From positions 124,001 to 188,000 of the forward strand of contig CP118523.1 of the NCBI GenBank assembly GCA_029227815.1: DNA of 64,000 nucleotides. The letters are read 5' to 3'. Both the position numbers and the translations under genes were made by a program. The notes under the pieces are model-generated. The model ran no database searches. It was given only the letters and a program-made list of their open reading frames with translations, and was not told the DNA's origin. Shown piece after piece: positions 1 through 9,623 of the stretch. Position 1 is the stretch's first letter. Each line of letters opens with the position of its first letter. The stretch is from Clostridiaceae bacterium M8S5. Lineage in GTDB: Bacteria > Bacillota > Clostridia > Tissierellales > MCWD3.

Positions 1-151
1 AATTATATTAACTCAATTTTCATACTTTACAGCTTTTCTAAAATGGTGATTTACTTTAACTCAGGGATATTTAACTGAACATTATGAAATTATATTACTG
101 ACATTACTATGGTTGAGTGAAATTATATTTCTCATCAGCCCAAAAAAAATT

Positions 152-634
152 TTATTTTTCTACAATTGTTCCTGATATTTTGTCTTGAATTTTAAATTTA
201 ACTTTTTTTAATATTACCAATACACAATATACGCCTGTTGTAGCAACTATACTTAAAAAATAATATCCTAATCCACATGCTATTCCTATACACGCAACTA
301 CCCATAATGTTGCAGCAGTTGTAAGTCCTGTAACAGAACCTTTGTTATGTATTATTGCACCCGCACCTAAAAAACCAACTCCTGACACTACTTGTGAAAT
401 TACTCTACCACTATCTACTTTTAAACAATTTACCAATTCTGGGTGAGATGCTATCAAATTAATTGAATCTTCTACTAAATGACTTTGTATTATAGCAATA
501 ACGGTAGCTCCAACACATACTAAAATGTGTGTTATAAAACCAGCAGGTCTATTCTGGTATTCTCTTTCATACCCAATAATTCCACCTACAAATATTGATA
601 GAATAAATCTAGCTATTATTTCTACATGCAACAT
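152..634 (-). CDS. MgtC/SapB-family membrane protein, short form
   Basis: An integral membrane protein of about 160 residues. The N-terminal motif GYEREYQNRPAGF followed by THILVCVGA, and the later GLTTAATLWVVACIG, are the conserved blocks of the MgtC/SapB family, which has been linked to magnesium homeostasis and regulation of P-type ATPases. Four to five hydrophobic segments are visible. Family members such as Salmonella MgtC are about 230 residues and carry a C-terminal cytoplasmic ACT-like domain. That domain is absent here, so this is the short membrane-only form. An AGGGG-type ribosome site lies just upstream of the chosen ATG, and a TTG one codon downstream is an alternative start. Function beyond family membership is inferred. 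Confidence 0.85.
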   Translation of the reverse strand: MLHVEIIARFILSIFVGGIIGYEREYQNRPAGFITHILVCVGATVIAIIQSHLVEDSINLIASHPELVNCLKVDSGRVISQVVSGVGFLGAGAIIHNKGSVTGLTTAATLWVVACIGIACGLGYYFLSIVATTGVYCVLVILKKVKFKIQDKISGTIVEK

Positions 635-761
635 ATCCCCTCCATCGTCATCAATTTAGTGATTTAGTGTTTACTTTTTGGAAAACGTTTGCCATGCTTT
701 GATTTCATTGATTAATTTTTATAATTATTATAACTCTCTAAATCATTAATGTTTGAAAATA

Positions 762-789
762 ATTATAACATAATCAACAATTTTGTCAA
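762..789 (-). promoter_or_regulatory. Sigma-A type promoter for the mgtC-like gene
   Basis: Read on the minus strand there is TTGACA, a 16-nt spacer and TATAAT. It faces the MgtC-like gene and leaves an untranslated leader of about 120 nt. I saw no convincing magnesium riboswitch in that leader. Confidence 0.6.
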
Positions 790-1292
790 ACAGCTTAAAC
801 TCAATTACAAACTTTACGTGCAAATAAAACAAAGAATTATATCAGTTGTTTGAACTAGAGTGAAAATAGTAGCAATCAAGAAGTTCGCATAGTTTATGTT
901 TTGTCCTTTGCTCTAAAAATAAGTTTAAAAAATTTTTTGCGTCTTTTGTTTTTTTAATAAACTATATTTTATCTAATTTTATAACTGAAAAAGTTAATTA
1001 AGAGGTTTTCTCTAATAAAGACAAAAACTTAGAATATACTAACAAGGAAAAAGTTTAATGTGATAATATATGGGGTTCGGCCTATTTTAGTTTATATTTA
1101 ATCAATTTGGCTTGCAATTTTGTATAAAAAATATTTTAATATCCTTGGCATTCTTAGTATCAAGAAGTTTACAGGGTTTATTTTACGTTTATAAACATTC
1201 AATATACGAACTATTTTAAAATATAACATACTGAACGTTCGCATTAATACATAAAAAAGAAAAAAATAACATATAAATATTCGTAAAACATA
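790..1292. other. AT-rich intergenic stretch
   Basis: About 500 nt between two divergent promoters without a supportable gene. Short motifs around 1231-1241 (TGAACGTTCG) and 1288 (ATATTCGT) loosely resemble half-sites of the B. subtilis PurBox, but they are not spaced like a real PurBox pair and I do not call them. Confidence 0.4.
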
Positions 1293-1321
1293 TTGACTAG
1301 TATATAAGTCTTTGTTATTAT
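1293..1321 (+). promoter_or_regulatory. Promoter of the pbuG riboswitch transcript
   Basis: TTGACT at 1293-1298, a 17-nt spacer and TATTAT at 1316-1321. Transcription would begin near 1328, shortly before the aptamer. Confidence 0.6.
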
Positions 1322-1364
1322 ATTAATATAATTTGCAAAAGGCATAAATTTTTATAATTAAATA

Positions 1365-1433
1365 ACTCATATAATTTTCAGGATGTGGCTGATAAGTTTC
1401 TACCGAGCGACCGTAAATTGCTCGACTATGAGT
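1365..1433 (+). ncRNA. Purine riboswitch aptamer, guanine type
   Basis: The classical purine aptamer layout is present. P1 is ACTCAT (1365-1370) with ATGAGT (1428-1433). P2 carries loop GATGTGG, GTTTCTACC forms J2/3, and P3 CGAGC/GCTCG carries a CCGTAAA loop. The J3/1 segment reads ACTAT, so the specificity base equivalent to xpt C74 is C (1426), which predicts guanine/hypoxanthine rather than adenine binding. It lies directly upstream of a guanine/hypoxanthine permease. ATGAGTGA (1428-1435) can pair, with one G-U, with TCACTTAT (1505-1512) inside the downstream terminator. This gives the usual OFF switch: ligand stabilises P1 and allows termination. Confidence 0.95.
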
Positions 1434-1488
1434 GAAGAATACTTAGGGAGTATATAAACAGGTTTGTTTATATACAGCTATTATAATG

Positions 1489-1531
1489 ACCCAAATGGTA
1501 GGTTTCACTTATGACCTCTATTTGGGTTTTA
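1489..1531 (+). terminator. Riboswitch-controlled terminator
   Basis: Stem ACCCAAAT (1489-1496) with ATTTGGGT (1520-1527), extended inside by AGGT/ACCT, followed by TTTT. The loop side contains the segment that pairs with the aptamer's P1 strand in the ligand-free state. A separate perfect 10-bp hairpin (1450-1459 with 1466-1475, GTATATAAAC) sits between aptamer and terminator. Confidence 0.85.
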
Positions 1532-1571
1532 TTATTTAGAATAAGGAATTTTATATTAGGAGGTAACTTTA

Positions 1572-2954
1572 ATGCAATCTTTATTTAAGTTAAAGGAAAA
1601 CAAGACAAATGTAAGAACAGAGATTATGGCAGGTATTACGACTTTTGTAACTATGGCGTATATAATCTTTGTTAATCCGAATGTTCTAAAGCTAGCAGGT
1701 ATGAATTCACAGGGATTATTAGGAGACGCAGCAGCAAAAATAGGTTTTGATGATCCAGTAGTAGGAGCAATATTTGTGGCAACTTGTATATCAGCAGTTA
1801 TAGGCTGTTTGATAATGGGTATATTCGCGAATTTACCTTTCGCATTAGCACCAGGGATGGGACTTAATGCATTTTTTACTTACGGAGTAGTTTTGACTCT
1901 AGGGTATACGTGGCAACAAGCGCTAGCAGCAGTGTTTATATCAGGAATATTATTTATTATACTTACAGTAACAGGTCTTAGAGAAACTATAGTAGATGCT
2001 TTGCCAGATTCGCTAAAGAGAGCAATCGGTGGAGGTATAGGATTATTTATAGCATTGATAGGATTAAAAGGAGCACATATAATAATTGCAAATCCAGCAA
2101 CATTAGTTGGATTTGGAGATTTTACTCAAGCGCAAGCTTATGTTCCATTAGCAGGATTAACATTAACAGGCATATTAATGGCTAGGAAACAAAAAGGTGC
2201 AATATTAATAGGAATCATATTTACAACACTTATAGGGATACCAGCAGGGATTACCCATATACCAGATACATTTAATTGGTCAATACCTAGCTTAAAGCCA
2301 ACATTATTTGCACTTGATTTTAAAGGATTATTGAAATTAGGTGGCGAAGTATCACTAATCGGAGCAATAACAAGTGTTTTAACAGTAGTTATATCATTTA
2401 GCTTAGTAGACTTATTTGATACAATTGGAACACTTATAGGAACTGGCGAAAAAGCAGGATTTATAAATGAACAGGGTAAACTTAAAAATATGAATAAAGC
2501 ATTATTTGCAGATGCTATAGCAACATCAGTTGGTGCATTAATAGGAACATCAACTACGACAACTTATGTAGAAAGTGCTTCAGGAGTAAGTGAAGGTGGT
2601 AGAACAGGACTTACATCAGTAACGGTAGCAGTAATGTTCTTGTTATCAATATTCTTAGCACCATTTGTTGGGATAGTACCTGGAGAAGCAACAGCTCCGG
2701 CGTTGATAATAGTAGGGGTATTGATGATGACATCAGTGAAACATATTGATTTTGAAGATTTTACAGAAGCATTGCCTGCATTCTTAACAATTGCAATAAT
2801 GCCATTTAGCTATAGTATCGCTAATGGTATTGCAGCAGGTATAATATTTTACCCAATAACTAAATTAGTAACAGGCAAAGGCAAGGAAGTACATCCAATA
2901 ATATATATTCTTGCAGCTCTGTTTATAGCACGATTCACAGTACTGCCACATTAG
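1572..2954 (+). CDS. pbuG: Guanine/hypoxanthine permease (AzgA/PbuG family, NCS2)
   Basis: A polytopic membrane transporter of 460 residues importing hypoxanthine and guanine for purine salvage. The N-terminal TEIMAGITTFVTMAYIIFVNP is the family signature, followed by ALAPGMGLNAFFTY and the SLVDLFDTIGTLIGTG and GTSTTTTYVESASG blocks of the AzgA branch of nucleobase permeases. Length is typical. An AGGAGG site (1559-1564) precedes the ATG. The upstream guanine riboswitch means purine excess should stop its transcription. It lies upstream of the purine synthesis operon in the same direction, with a terminator between them, so the two are separate units. Confidence 0.93.
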   Translation: MQSLFKLKENKTNVRTEIMAGITTFVTMAYIIFVNPNVLKLAGMNSQGLLGDAAAKIGFDDPVVGAIFVATCISAVIGCLIMGIFANLPFALAPGMGLNAFFTYGVVLTLGYTWQQALAAVFISGILFIILTVTGLRETIVDALPDSLKRAIGGGIGLFIALIGLKGAHIIIANPATLVGFGDFTQAQAYVPLAGLTLTGILMARKQKGAILIGIIFTTLIGIPAGITHIPDTFNWSIPSLKPTLFALDFKGLLKLGGEVSLIGAITSVLTVVISFSLVDLFDTIGTLIGTGEKAGFINEQGKLKNMNKALFADAIATSVGALIGTSTTTTYVESASGVSEGGRTGLTSVTVAVMFLLSIFLAPFVGIVPGEATAPALIIVGVLMMTSVKHIDFEDFTEALPAFLTIAIMPFSYSIANGIAAGIIFYPITKLVTGKGKEVHPIIYILAALFIARFTVLPH

Positions 2955-2956
2955 TA

Positions 2957-2990
2957 TAAAAAGCCCGATATATCGCCTCGGGCTTTTTTA
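2957..2990 (+). terminator. Intrinsic terminator after pbuG
   Basis: Stem AAGCCCGA with TCGGGCTT followed by TTTTT, directly after the pbuG stop codon. Confidence 0.9.
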
Positions 2991-3007
2991 AACTCGATTT
3001 ACTAAGT

Positions 3008-3080
3008 TAAACCTAAATTATTCATAGAAAATCAATAACTATACGCCATATTTGAGGCGTTCCATAAATAATTCAGGTTA
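3008..3080 (+). repeat. Structured inverted-repeat leader before purL
   Basis: An imperfect long stem pairs the TTAAACCTAAATTATT arm (from about 3008) with AATAATTCAGGTTAA (ends 3080), enclosing a 5-bp hairpin ACGCC/GGCGT (3043-3060). The 3' arm GTTCCATAAATAATTCAGG (3059-3077) recurs with one mismatch at 33218-33236, where it again forms the right arm of an inverted repeat. It matches no riboswitch class I recognise. It could be a small dispersed repeat, an operator or an RNA leader. Confidence 0.55.
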
Positions 3081-3119
3081 AAGTGTTATTTATATAACCA
3101 TTAGCAAAGGAGATTTAAT

Positions 3120-6100
3120 ATGACATTGGACAACAATAGGATTTATGTAGAAAAAAAAGAACAATACAGAGTAGAAGCAAAACATTTGCAAAATGACTTA
3201 AAGAAAGTTCTTGGTATAGAAGCAATAGAAGAATTGAGAGTTATCAATAGGTATGATATATCAGGTATAAATAAAGAATTTATTAAAGAAGTAACAAATA
3301 CAATACTTTCAGAGCCTAATGTTGATATAGTATGCCAAGAATTAAAGTTAGAAGATTATGATGTATTTGCTGTAGAGTACTTACCAGGACAGTATGATCA
3401 ACGCGCTGATCAGGCTATACAGTGTATTCAAATATTAACAAAAAATAAACCACTAGTTAAATCAGCAAAAATCATTGCTATAAAAGGAGATTTGAATAAA
3501 ACAGATTTAGATAAAATTAAAAAATATATCATAAATCCAGTAGATTCTAGAGAAGCCTCATTAGATGGATATGAATCATTGTTAAGCGTGAATGAACAAC
3601 CAGAGGAAATTTCTGTAGTAATAGGATTTATAGATAAAGATATGCAGGAGTTAGCTAGATATAAAGAAGATATGGGTTTTGCAATGAGCATAGAAGACAT
3701 AACACTTTGTAGAGATTACTTTAGAGATACGGAAAAGAGAGATCCAACTATAACAGAGCTAAAAGTAATTGACACATATTGGTCTGATCACTGTAGACAT
3801 ACGACATTTCAAACTAATATCAGGGAAGTAATAATAGATGAAGGAAAATATACACTTCCTATAAAGAAAGCATATGAAGAATATTTAAATTCGAGAAATT
3901 ATGTATATGGTGATAAACAAAAAGATATGTGTTTAATGGATATTGCTACTTTAGCTATGAAAGAATTGAGAAAGAACGGTAATCTAGAGAAAATGGATAT
4001 ATCAGAAGAGATTAATGCATGTAGCGTTGTAGTAAATGCAAAAGTTGATGGAAAAGACGAAGAATATCTTGTAATGTTCAAAAATGAGACACATAACCAT
4101 CCAACAGAGATAGAACCTTTTGGAGGGGCAGCTACATGTTTAGGCGGGGCTATAAGAGATCCATTGTCAGGTAGATCTTATGTATATCAAGCAATGAGAG
4201 TAACAGGGGCAGGAGATCCTACTTTACCAATAAATATGTCGATAGCCGGAAAGTTGCCACAAAGAAAAATATGTACAGAATCAGCTAGTGGGTACAGCTC
4301 ATATGGGAATCAGATAGGACTTGCTACAGGTCAGGTAAGAGAATACTACCATGGTGGTTACGTAGCAAAAAGAATGGAGATAGGAGCAGTTGTTGGGGCA
4401 GCCAAGAAAGAAAATGTTATTAGAAAGACCCCACAAAATACAGATGTAGTATTGTTAGTTGGAGGAAGAACAGGACGTGATGGTTGCGGAGGAGCTACAG
4501 GATCGTCAAAAGCTCATACAGAAGATTCACTATTAACATGTGGCGCAGAAGTCCAGAAAGGAAATCCGCCAGAGGAACGAAAAATACAGAGACTATTTAG
4601 AAATCCTAATGTAAGTAGATTAATAAAGAGATGTAATGACTTTGGTGCAGGTGGAGTATGTGTTGCTGTTGGAGAGTTAGCAGATGGTTTAGATATAAAC
4701 TTAGACAAAGTAACAAAAAAATACGAAGGACTAGATGGAACAGAGCTTGCTATATCTGAGTCACAAGAAAGAATGGCAGTAGTTATAGACAATAAAAATG
4801 TAGATGAATTTATTAAGCTCGCAGAGCAAGAGAATCTAGAGGCAACAGTTATAGCATCTGTAACAGATAACAGAAGATTAAAAATGAAGTGGAGAGGAAC
4901 GTGTATACTCGATTTGAGTAGAGATTTTTTAGATACAAATGGTGCTAAACAACATACAAAAGTAGTAGTGACAAGTCCTAGCGGAGAAGACAATTATTTC
5001 AAAAAATCATGTATAGAGGAAAATGATTCAATAAAAGAAAGATGGATTAAGAATTTAAAACAGTTAAATGTAACATGTCAAAAAGGACTGGTAGAAAGAT
5101 TTGACAGTACAGTAGGAGCGGGTACAGTATTGATGCCATATGGAGGGAAATATCAGCTTTCACCTGCAATAGGTATGGTTGCAAAACTCCCAGCTGTAGG
5201 AGAAACTAATACATGTACTATAATGTCACATGGTTTTAATCCTGAGATAGCGAGTTGGAGTCCATTTCATGGGGCAATGTATGCAGTAATAGAGTCAATA
5301 GCAAAGGTTGTACTTATGGGAGGTAACTATAATGAAATCTATCTTAGTTTCCAAGAGTATTTCGAGAAGTTAAATAATGATGAAAAAAAATGGGGAAAGC
5401 CTTTCAGTGCATTATTAGGAGGATTCTATGTGCAGAAGATGCTAGGTAAAGCTGCAATAGGAGGTAAAGATAGTATGTCAGGAAGCTTTAAAGACATACA
5501 TGTTCCACCTACTTTAGTAAGTTTTGCAGTTGGAATAGGTGACAGTAATAAAGTAGTATCAACTGAATTTAAGAAACCGGGAAGTAATATTGTATTGATA
5601 CCAGTAGAAAGAAATGAAGAAGAAGTGCCAAATCTAAAAATATTAGATAAAATATTTAAAACTATAAGTGAATTGATAAAGAATGAGAAAATACTATCAG
5701 CTTCAATAGTTAAGTTTGGAGGAGTAGCAGCAAGTATTAGTAAGATGGCGTTTGGAAATAAGATAGGTGTCAATATATCAAGTAAGTTAAATTACGATGT
5801 GTTTAGCAATGACTATGGTTCATTAATATTGGAAATAGATGATAAATACAACATAAACGAATTATTAACAGGCTTAGATTTTATAAAAATAGGAAAGACA
5901 ACCAAAGAAAGTACAATAATTATAGATGGTGAAGTTATTACGTTAAACGAAGCAATAAAATCTTGGCAAGAAAAGTTATCAGATGTTTACAAAACAAAAG
6001 AAGATGCAGAAGGAAGTATCAAGAATGTATCTTACAATAATGGTAATAAGATAAAGTCACAGATTAAAATTGCTAAACCAAGAGTTTTTGTACCAGTTTT

Positions 6101-6872
6101 TCCAGGGACTAATTGTGAGTATGATACTGAAAAAGCCTTCACAGGAGCAGGAGGTAAAGTATTATCAAGTGTATTTAAAAACTTAAATCCTAGTCTCATA
6201 GAAGAATCGATAGAAGATTTTATTTCTAAAATTAAACAAAGTCAAATTATAGCACTCCCTGGAGGTTTCAGCGCAGGAGATGAACCAGAAGGTTCAGCAA
6301 AATTTATAGCAACTATATTTAGAAATGAAAAAGTTAAATCAGCAGTAATGGAGTTGCTTTATAAAAGAGATGGTTTAATGCTTGGTATATGTAATGGCTT
6401 TCAAGCACTGATAAAACTTGGATTATTGCCATATGGAGAAATAAGAAACACTGATGAAAATAGCCCAACATTGACATTCAACAAAATTGGTAGACACATA
6501 TCATGTATGGCTATGACAAAGATTACATCGAACTTATCTCCTTGGCTCAGCAACACAAAAGTAGGAGATATATATAATATTCCATTATCACATGGAGAAG
6601 GTAGATTTATAGCGACCGATGGTGTGATAAAAGAACTTATAGAAAGAGGACAGATATCTACTCAATATGTAGACTATGATGGCAATGCAAGTTATGATGG
6701 CGAGTTTAATCCTAATGGATCATATTTTGGAATAGAATCAATAACAAGTCCAGATGGAAGAATACTCGGTAAGATGGGGCATTCAGAAAGAATAGGAAAA
6801 GACATAAGTAAAAATGTTTCAGGCTCAAAAGATCAACAATTGTTTAAAGCAGGTATAAATTATTTTAGCTAA
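3120..6872 (+). CDS. purL: Phosphoribosylformylglycinamidine synthase, single chain
   Basis: Converts FGAR, glutamine and ATP to FGAM, the fourth step of IMP synthesis. At 1250 residues it is the large fused form. The N-terminal part is the PurS-like region, the middle is the duplicated ATP-binding synthase core (KNETHNHPTEIEPFGGAAT near residue 320, FGAGGVCVAVGELADG near 515), and the last 270 residues are a class I glutamine amidotransferase. In that domain FPGTNCEYDT, the nucleophile elbow GICNGFQAL and SHGEGRF are visible. Most Bacilli split this enzyme into PurS, PurQ and PurL, but this fused clade is common in Clostridia. A GGAGA ribosome site lies 6 nt before the ATG. It is the first gene of the pur operon. 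Confidence 0.96.
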   Translation: MTLDNNRIYVEKKEQYRVEAKHLQNDLKKVLGIEAIEELRVINRYDISGINKEFIKEVTNTILSEPNVDIVCQELKLEDYDVFAVEYLPGQYDQRADQAIQCIQILTKNKPLVKSAKIIAIKGDLNKTDLDKIKKYIINPVDSREASLDGYESLLSVNEQPEEISVVIGFIDKDMQELARYKEDMGFAMSIEDITLCRDYFRDTEKRDPTITELKVIDTYWSDHCRHTTFQTNIREVIIDEGKYTLPIKKAYEEYLNSRNYVYGDKQKDMCLMDIATLAMKELRKNGNLEKMDISEEINACSVVVNAKVDGKDEEYLVMFKNETHNHPTEIEPFGGAATCLGGAIRDPLSGRSYVYQAMRVTGAGDPTLPINMSIAGKLPQRKICTESASGYSSYGNQIGLATGQVREYYHGGYVAKRMEIGAVVGAAKKENVIRKTPQNTDVVLLVGGRTGRDGCGGATGSSKAHTEDSLLTCGAEVQKGNPPEERKIQRLFRNPNVSRLIKRCNDFGAGGVCVAVGELADGLDINLDKVTKKYEGLDGTELAISESQERMAVVIDNKNVDEFIKLAEQENLEATVIASVTDNRRLKMKWRGTCILDLSRDFLDTNGAKQHTKVVVTSPSGEDNYFKKSCIEENDSIKERWIKNLKQLNVTCQKGLVERFDSTVGAGTVLMPYGGKYQLSPAIGMVAKLPAVGETNTCTIMSHGFNPEIASWSPFHGAMYAVIESIAKVVLMGGNYNEIYLSFQEYFEKLNNDEKKWGKPFSALLGGFYVQKMLGKAAIGGKDSMSGSFKDIHVPPTLVSFAVGIGDSNKVVSTEFKKPGSNIVLIPVERNEEEVPNLKILDKIFKTISELIKNEKILSASIVKFGGVAASISKMAFGNKIGVNISSKLNYDVFSNDYGSLILEIDDKYNINELLTGLDFIKIGKTTKESTIIIDGEVITLNEAIKSWQEKLSDVYKTKEDAEGSIKNVSYNNGNKIKSQIKIAKPRVFVPVFPGTNCEYDTEKAFTGAGGKVLSSVFKNLNPSLIEESIEDFISKIKQSQIIALPGGFSAGDEPEGSAKFIATIFRNEKVKSAVMELLYKRDGLMLGICNGFQALIKLGLLPYGEIRNTDENSPTLTFNKIGRHISCMAMTKITSNLSPWLSNTKVGDIYNIPLSHGEGRFIATDGVIKELIERGQISTQYVDYDGNASYDGEFNPNGSYFGIESITSPDGRILGKMGHSERIGKDISKNVSGSKDQQLFKAGINYFS

Positions 6873-6887
6873 GGAGGAATTATTATC

Positions 6888-7391
6888 ATGAAAATTGCAG
6901 TAATAATGGGAAGTGATTCAGATTTTCCAGTAGTAGAGAAGGGTTTAAAAATCCTAAAAGAGTTCAATGTGCAGGCAGATGTAAGAGTACTTTCTGCTCA
7001 TAGAACACCATTTAAAGCCATAGAATTTGCAAACAATGCAGAGGATATGGGATATGATTTAATAATAGGGGCAGCAGGAAAAGCTGCACACTTACCAGGG
7101 GTATTAGCAGGCGTTTCTGTATTACCAGTAATAGGATTACCAATAAAATCATCAACTATGGATGGACTTGATTCCCTTTTATCTATAGTGCAAATGCCAA
7201 AGGGAATACCCGTTGCTACGGTAGCAATAAATGGAGCAGAAAATGCAGCACTTCTAGCTATTCAGATACTGTCAGTGAAACATGAAGAATTAAGAGAAAA
7301 ACTGAAGCAATATAGAGTTGAAATGGCTAAACAAGTAGAAGAAAAAGATCAAGCTGTAATAGAGCTTGCTAAAAATGTGGGGTGTGAATAA
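6888..7391 (+). CDS. purE: 5-(carboxyamino)imidazole ribonucleotide mutase / AIR carboxylase
   Basis: Makes CAIR in step six of IMP synthesis. The 167-residue protein has the class I PurE motifs [18 protein letters not shown] and [16 protein letters not shown]. The loop reads [11 protein letters not shown] with a lysine where E. coli PurE has glycine. Class I PurE normally works with PurK, but no purK is present in this window or operon. Either purK lies elsewhere, or this variant uses AIR and CO2 directly; that is inference. It starts 15 nt after purL and its stop overlaps the purC start by one base. Confidence 0.93.
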   Translation: MKIAVIMGSDSDFPVVEKGLKILKEFNVQADVRVLSAHRTPFKAIEFANNAEDMGYDLIIGAAGKAAHLPGVLAGVSVLPVIGLPIKSSTMDGLDSLLSIVQMPKGIPVATVAINGAENAALLAIQILSVKHEELREKLKQYRVEMAKQVEEKDQAVIELAKNVGCE

Positions 7392-8092
7392 TGAAAAGAG
7401 CAGAGATGTTATATGAAGGAAAAGCAAAAAAGGTATTTAAAACAGATGATGAGTTAACGTATATAGTAGAGTACAAAGATGATGCGACTGCATTTAATGG
7501 AGAAAAGAAAGGTACAATTGCTGGTAAAGGTATGGTTAATAATAAAATGTCAGCTTTATTATTTAAACTTTTAGAAGAAGAAAATATACCAACACATTTC
7601 ATAGAGCTTCTAAGTGATAGAGAAATGTCAGTAAAATCAGTAGAAATACTTCCATTAGAAGTTATAGTTAGAAATGTTGCAGCAGGATCTCTTGCAAAGA
7701 GATTAGGTTTAGAAGAAGGAACAGAGCTTAAAAGTACAGTACTAGAATTTTGTTACAAGGATGATGATTTAGGAGATCCAATGATTAATGAGTATCATAT
7801 AGAATCAATAGAACTAGCAACTAAAGATCAAGTTAAGATAATTAAAGAATATGCATTTAAAGTTAACGAAGTATTATGTGATTACTTTAAAGCTAAAGGT
7901 ATGAAACTAATAGACTTTAAACTTGAGTTTGGTACTCATCAAGGAGAAGTAATATTGGCAGACGAAATATCTCCGGATACATGTAGATTATGGGATGTAG
8001 AGACTAATAAAAAGCTTGATAAAGACAGATTCAGAAGAGACCTTGGGGATGTAGAAGAAGCTTATACAGAAGTATTGAGTAGATTAAGCTAA
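7391..8092 (+). CDS. purC: SAICAR synthetase
   Basis: Joins CAIR and aspartate using ATP to form SAICAR. The 233-residue protein has normal length and motifs: [10 protein letters not shown] at the N-terminus, [13 protein letters not shown] in the middle and LIDFKLEFG with [14 protein letters not shown] near residues 170-200. Its ATG overlaps the TGA or TAA region of purE, which implies translational coupling. A 115-nt structured gap follows before purF. Confidence 0.96.
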   Translation: MKRAEMLYEGKAKKVFKTDDELTYIVEYKDDATAFNGEKKGTIAGKGMVNNKMSALLFKLLEEENIPTHFIELLSDREMSVKSVEILPLEVIVRNVAAGSLAKRLGLEEGTELKSTVLEFCYKDDDLGDPMINEYHIESIELATKDQVKIIKEYAFKVNEVLCDYFKAKGMKLIDFKLEFGTHQGEVILADEISPDTCRLWDVETNKKLDKDRFRRDLGDVEEAYTEVLSRLS

Positions 8093-8101
8093 CCTATATT
8101 T

Positions 8102-8173
8102 CTACTTTGGGAAGAGCAAAGTGTTAAGGAATTACCCTCCTTCTAGTTAAAACGCTTTGCATTCCTAGAGTAG
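8102..8173 (+). other. Structured purC-purF intergenic RNA
   Basis: GCAAAGTGTT (8116-8125) pairs with AACGCTTTGC (8151-8160) with one G-U. The stem can extend outward to CTACT (8102-8106) with AGTAG (8169-8173). No T-run follows, so it is not a simple terminator. It may be a processing or attenuation site, or a small repeat. Confidence 0.5.
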
Positions 8174-8207
8174 TAATGGTATCCTAGGTAAAAGAGGAGG
8201 CAAAAGC

Positions 8208-9593
8208 ATGGAAGATAAGCTACATGAAGAATGTGGAGTTATAGGAATTTATTCAGAGAATAGTAATGATATAGCAGGTCATCTATATTATGGATTATAC
8301 GCATTACAGCATAGAGGACAAGAAAGTGCTGGGATAGCAATAAACAGAAATGGTCAGATAGACTATCATAAGGATATGGGATTAGTACCAGAGGTATTTA
8401 ATGATAAAATAATAAATAAATTAACAGGAAATATTGGAATTGGACATGTAAGATACTCCACTACTGGAGAAAGTTATGTAGAAAATGCACAACCATTGGT
8501 TGTTAAATATAAAAAAGGTGATATAGCTTTAGCGCACAACGGTAATTTAGTAAATGCTGAAGCTTTAAAAGGTATGTTAGAGGATTCTGGTGTAGTATTT
8601 CAGACATCTATAGATACAGAAGTTATAGCTAACTTACTAGCAAGACATCATAAAAGTGACGTAGTGGCATCTATTAGAAAAGTTATGGAAGTAGTAAAAG
8701 GTTCATATGCATTAGTTATGTTGTCAGATAACCAATTGATAGGGGTAAGAGATCCTCATGGATTAAGACCACTTTGTATAGGAAAATTAAGTGATGGGTA
8801 TGTTTTAGCATCAGAAAGCTGTGTCTTAGATACTATAGGAGCTGAGTTCTATAGAGATGTAGAGCCAGGAGAGATAATCATAATAGATAAAAATGGAATG
8901 CAAAGTTATAAGAGTGATAAATGGTGTAAAAAAAACCTATGTATATTTGAATTAATCTATTTTGCTAGACCTGATAGTACAATAGATGGTATTAACATGT
9001 ATTTATTTAGAAGCAGGACAGGAAAGATACTTGCAAAAGAAGCTCCAGTTGATGCAGATATAGTAATTTCTGTTCCTGATTCAGGAACACCTGCAGCAAT
9101 AGGATATGCAGAGGAGTCAGGAATACCATATGGTATAGGGCTTATAAAAAACAAATATATAGGGAGAACATTTATACAGCCGAATCAAGAGATGAGAGAA
9201 CAAGGAGTAAAAATCAAGCTTAACGTATTAAAGCAAAACATAGAGGGGAAAAGAGTCATTATGGTTGATGATTCTATAGTAAGAGGAACTACAAGTAAAA
9301 GGATAGTAGAGATGCTAAAAAAAGCTGGTGCTAAAGAAGTTCATGTCAGAGTTAGTTCTCCACCAGTAGCGTATTCATGTCATTTTGGCATAGACACTCC
9401 TTACAGAAACCAATTAGTGGGTGCTAATAATACTGTTGAAGAAATTAGAGAACTTATTGGTGCTGACTCATTAGCATATATATCACTAGAAGGGTTATCT
9501 AAAGCAGGTGGAGATCAAGGATTTTGCAAGGCTTGTTTCAATGGAGATTATCCAATGGAAGTACCATTAGAAGGAAATAATAAGAAATACTAA
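8208..9593 (+). CDS. purF: Amidophosphoribosyltransferase (glutamine PRPP amidotransferase)
   Basis: Catalyses the committed first step, PRPP plus glutamine to phosphoribosylamine. The N-terminal sequence MEDKLHEECGVIGIY indicates a short propeptide whose removal exposes the catalytic cysteine 10. The PRPP-binding loop VIMVDDSIVRGTT is near residues 350-362. Cysteines in KKNLCIFELIYFARPDS, YSCHFGIDTP and CKACFNGDYP match the ligands of the 4Fe-4S cluster in the B. subtilis enzyme, which makes the protein oxygen sensitive. The 461-residue length is normal. A strong AGAGGAGG site precedes the ATG. Confidence 0.96.
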   Translation: MEDKLHEECGVIGIYSENSNDIAGHLYYGLYALQHRGQESAGIAINRNGQIDYHKDMGLVPEVFNDKIINKLTGNIGIGHVRYSTTGESYVENAQPLVVKYKKGDIALAHNGNLVNAEALKGMLEDSGVVFQTSIDTEVIANLLARHHKSDVVASIRKVMEVVKGSYALVMLSDNQLIGVRDPHGLRPLCIGKLSDGYVLASESCVLDTIGAEFYRDVEPGEIIIIDKNGMQSYKSDKWCKKNLCIFELIYFARPDSTIDGINMYLFRSRTGKILAKEAPVDADIVISVPDSGTPAAIGYAEESGIPYGIGLIKNKYIGRTFIQPNQEMREQGVKIKLNVLKQNIEGKRVIMVDDSIVRGTTSKRIVEMLKKAGAKEVHVRVSSPPVAYSCHFGIDTPYRNQLVGANNTVEEIRELIGADSLAYISLEGLSKAGGDQGFCKACFNGDYPMEVPLEGNNKKY

Positions 9594-9623
9594 GTAGTAA
9601 ATTACCTATTGAGGAGGAATAGC

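Noticed and set aside
3008..3119. A ykkC/PRPP or second purine riboswitch before purL
   Set aside because: None of the conserved sequence boxes of those classes is present; only a stem-loop is visible.
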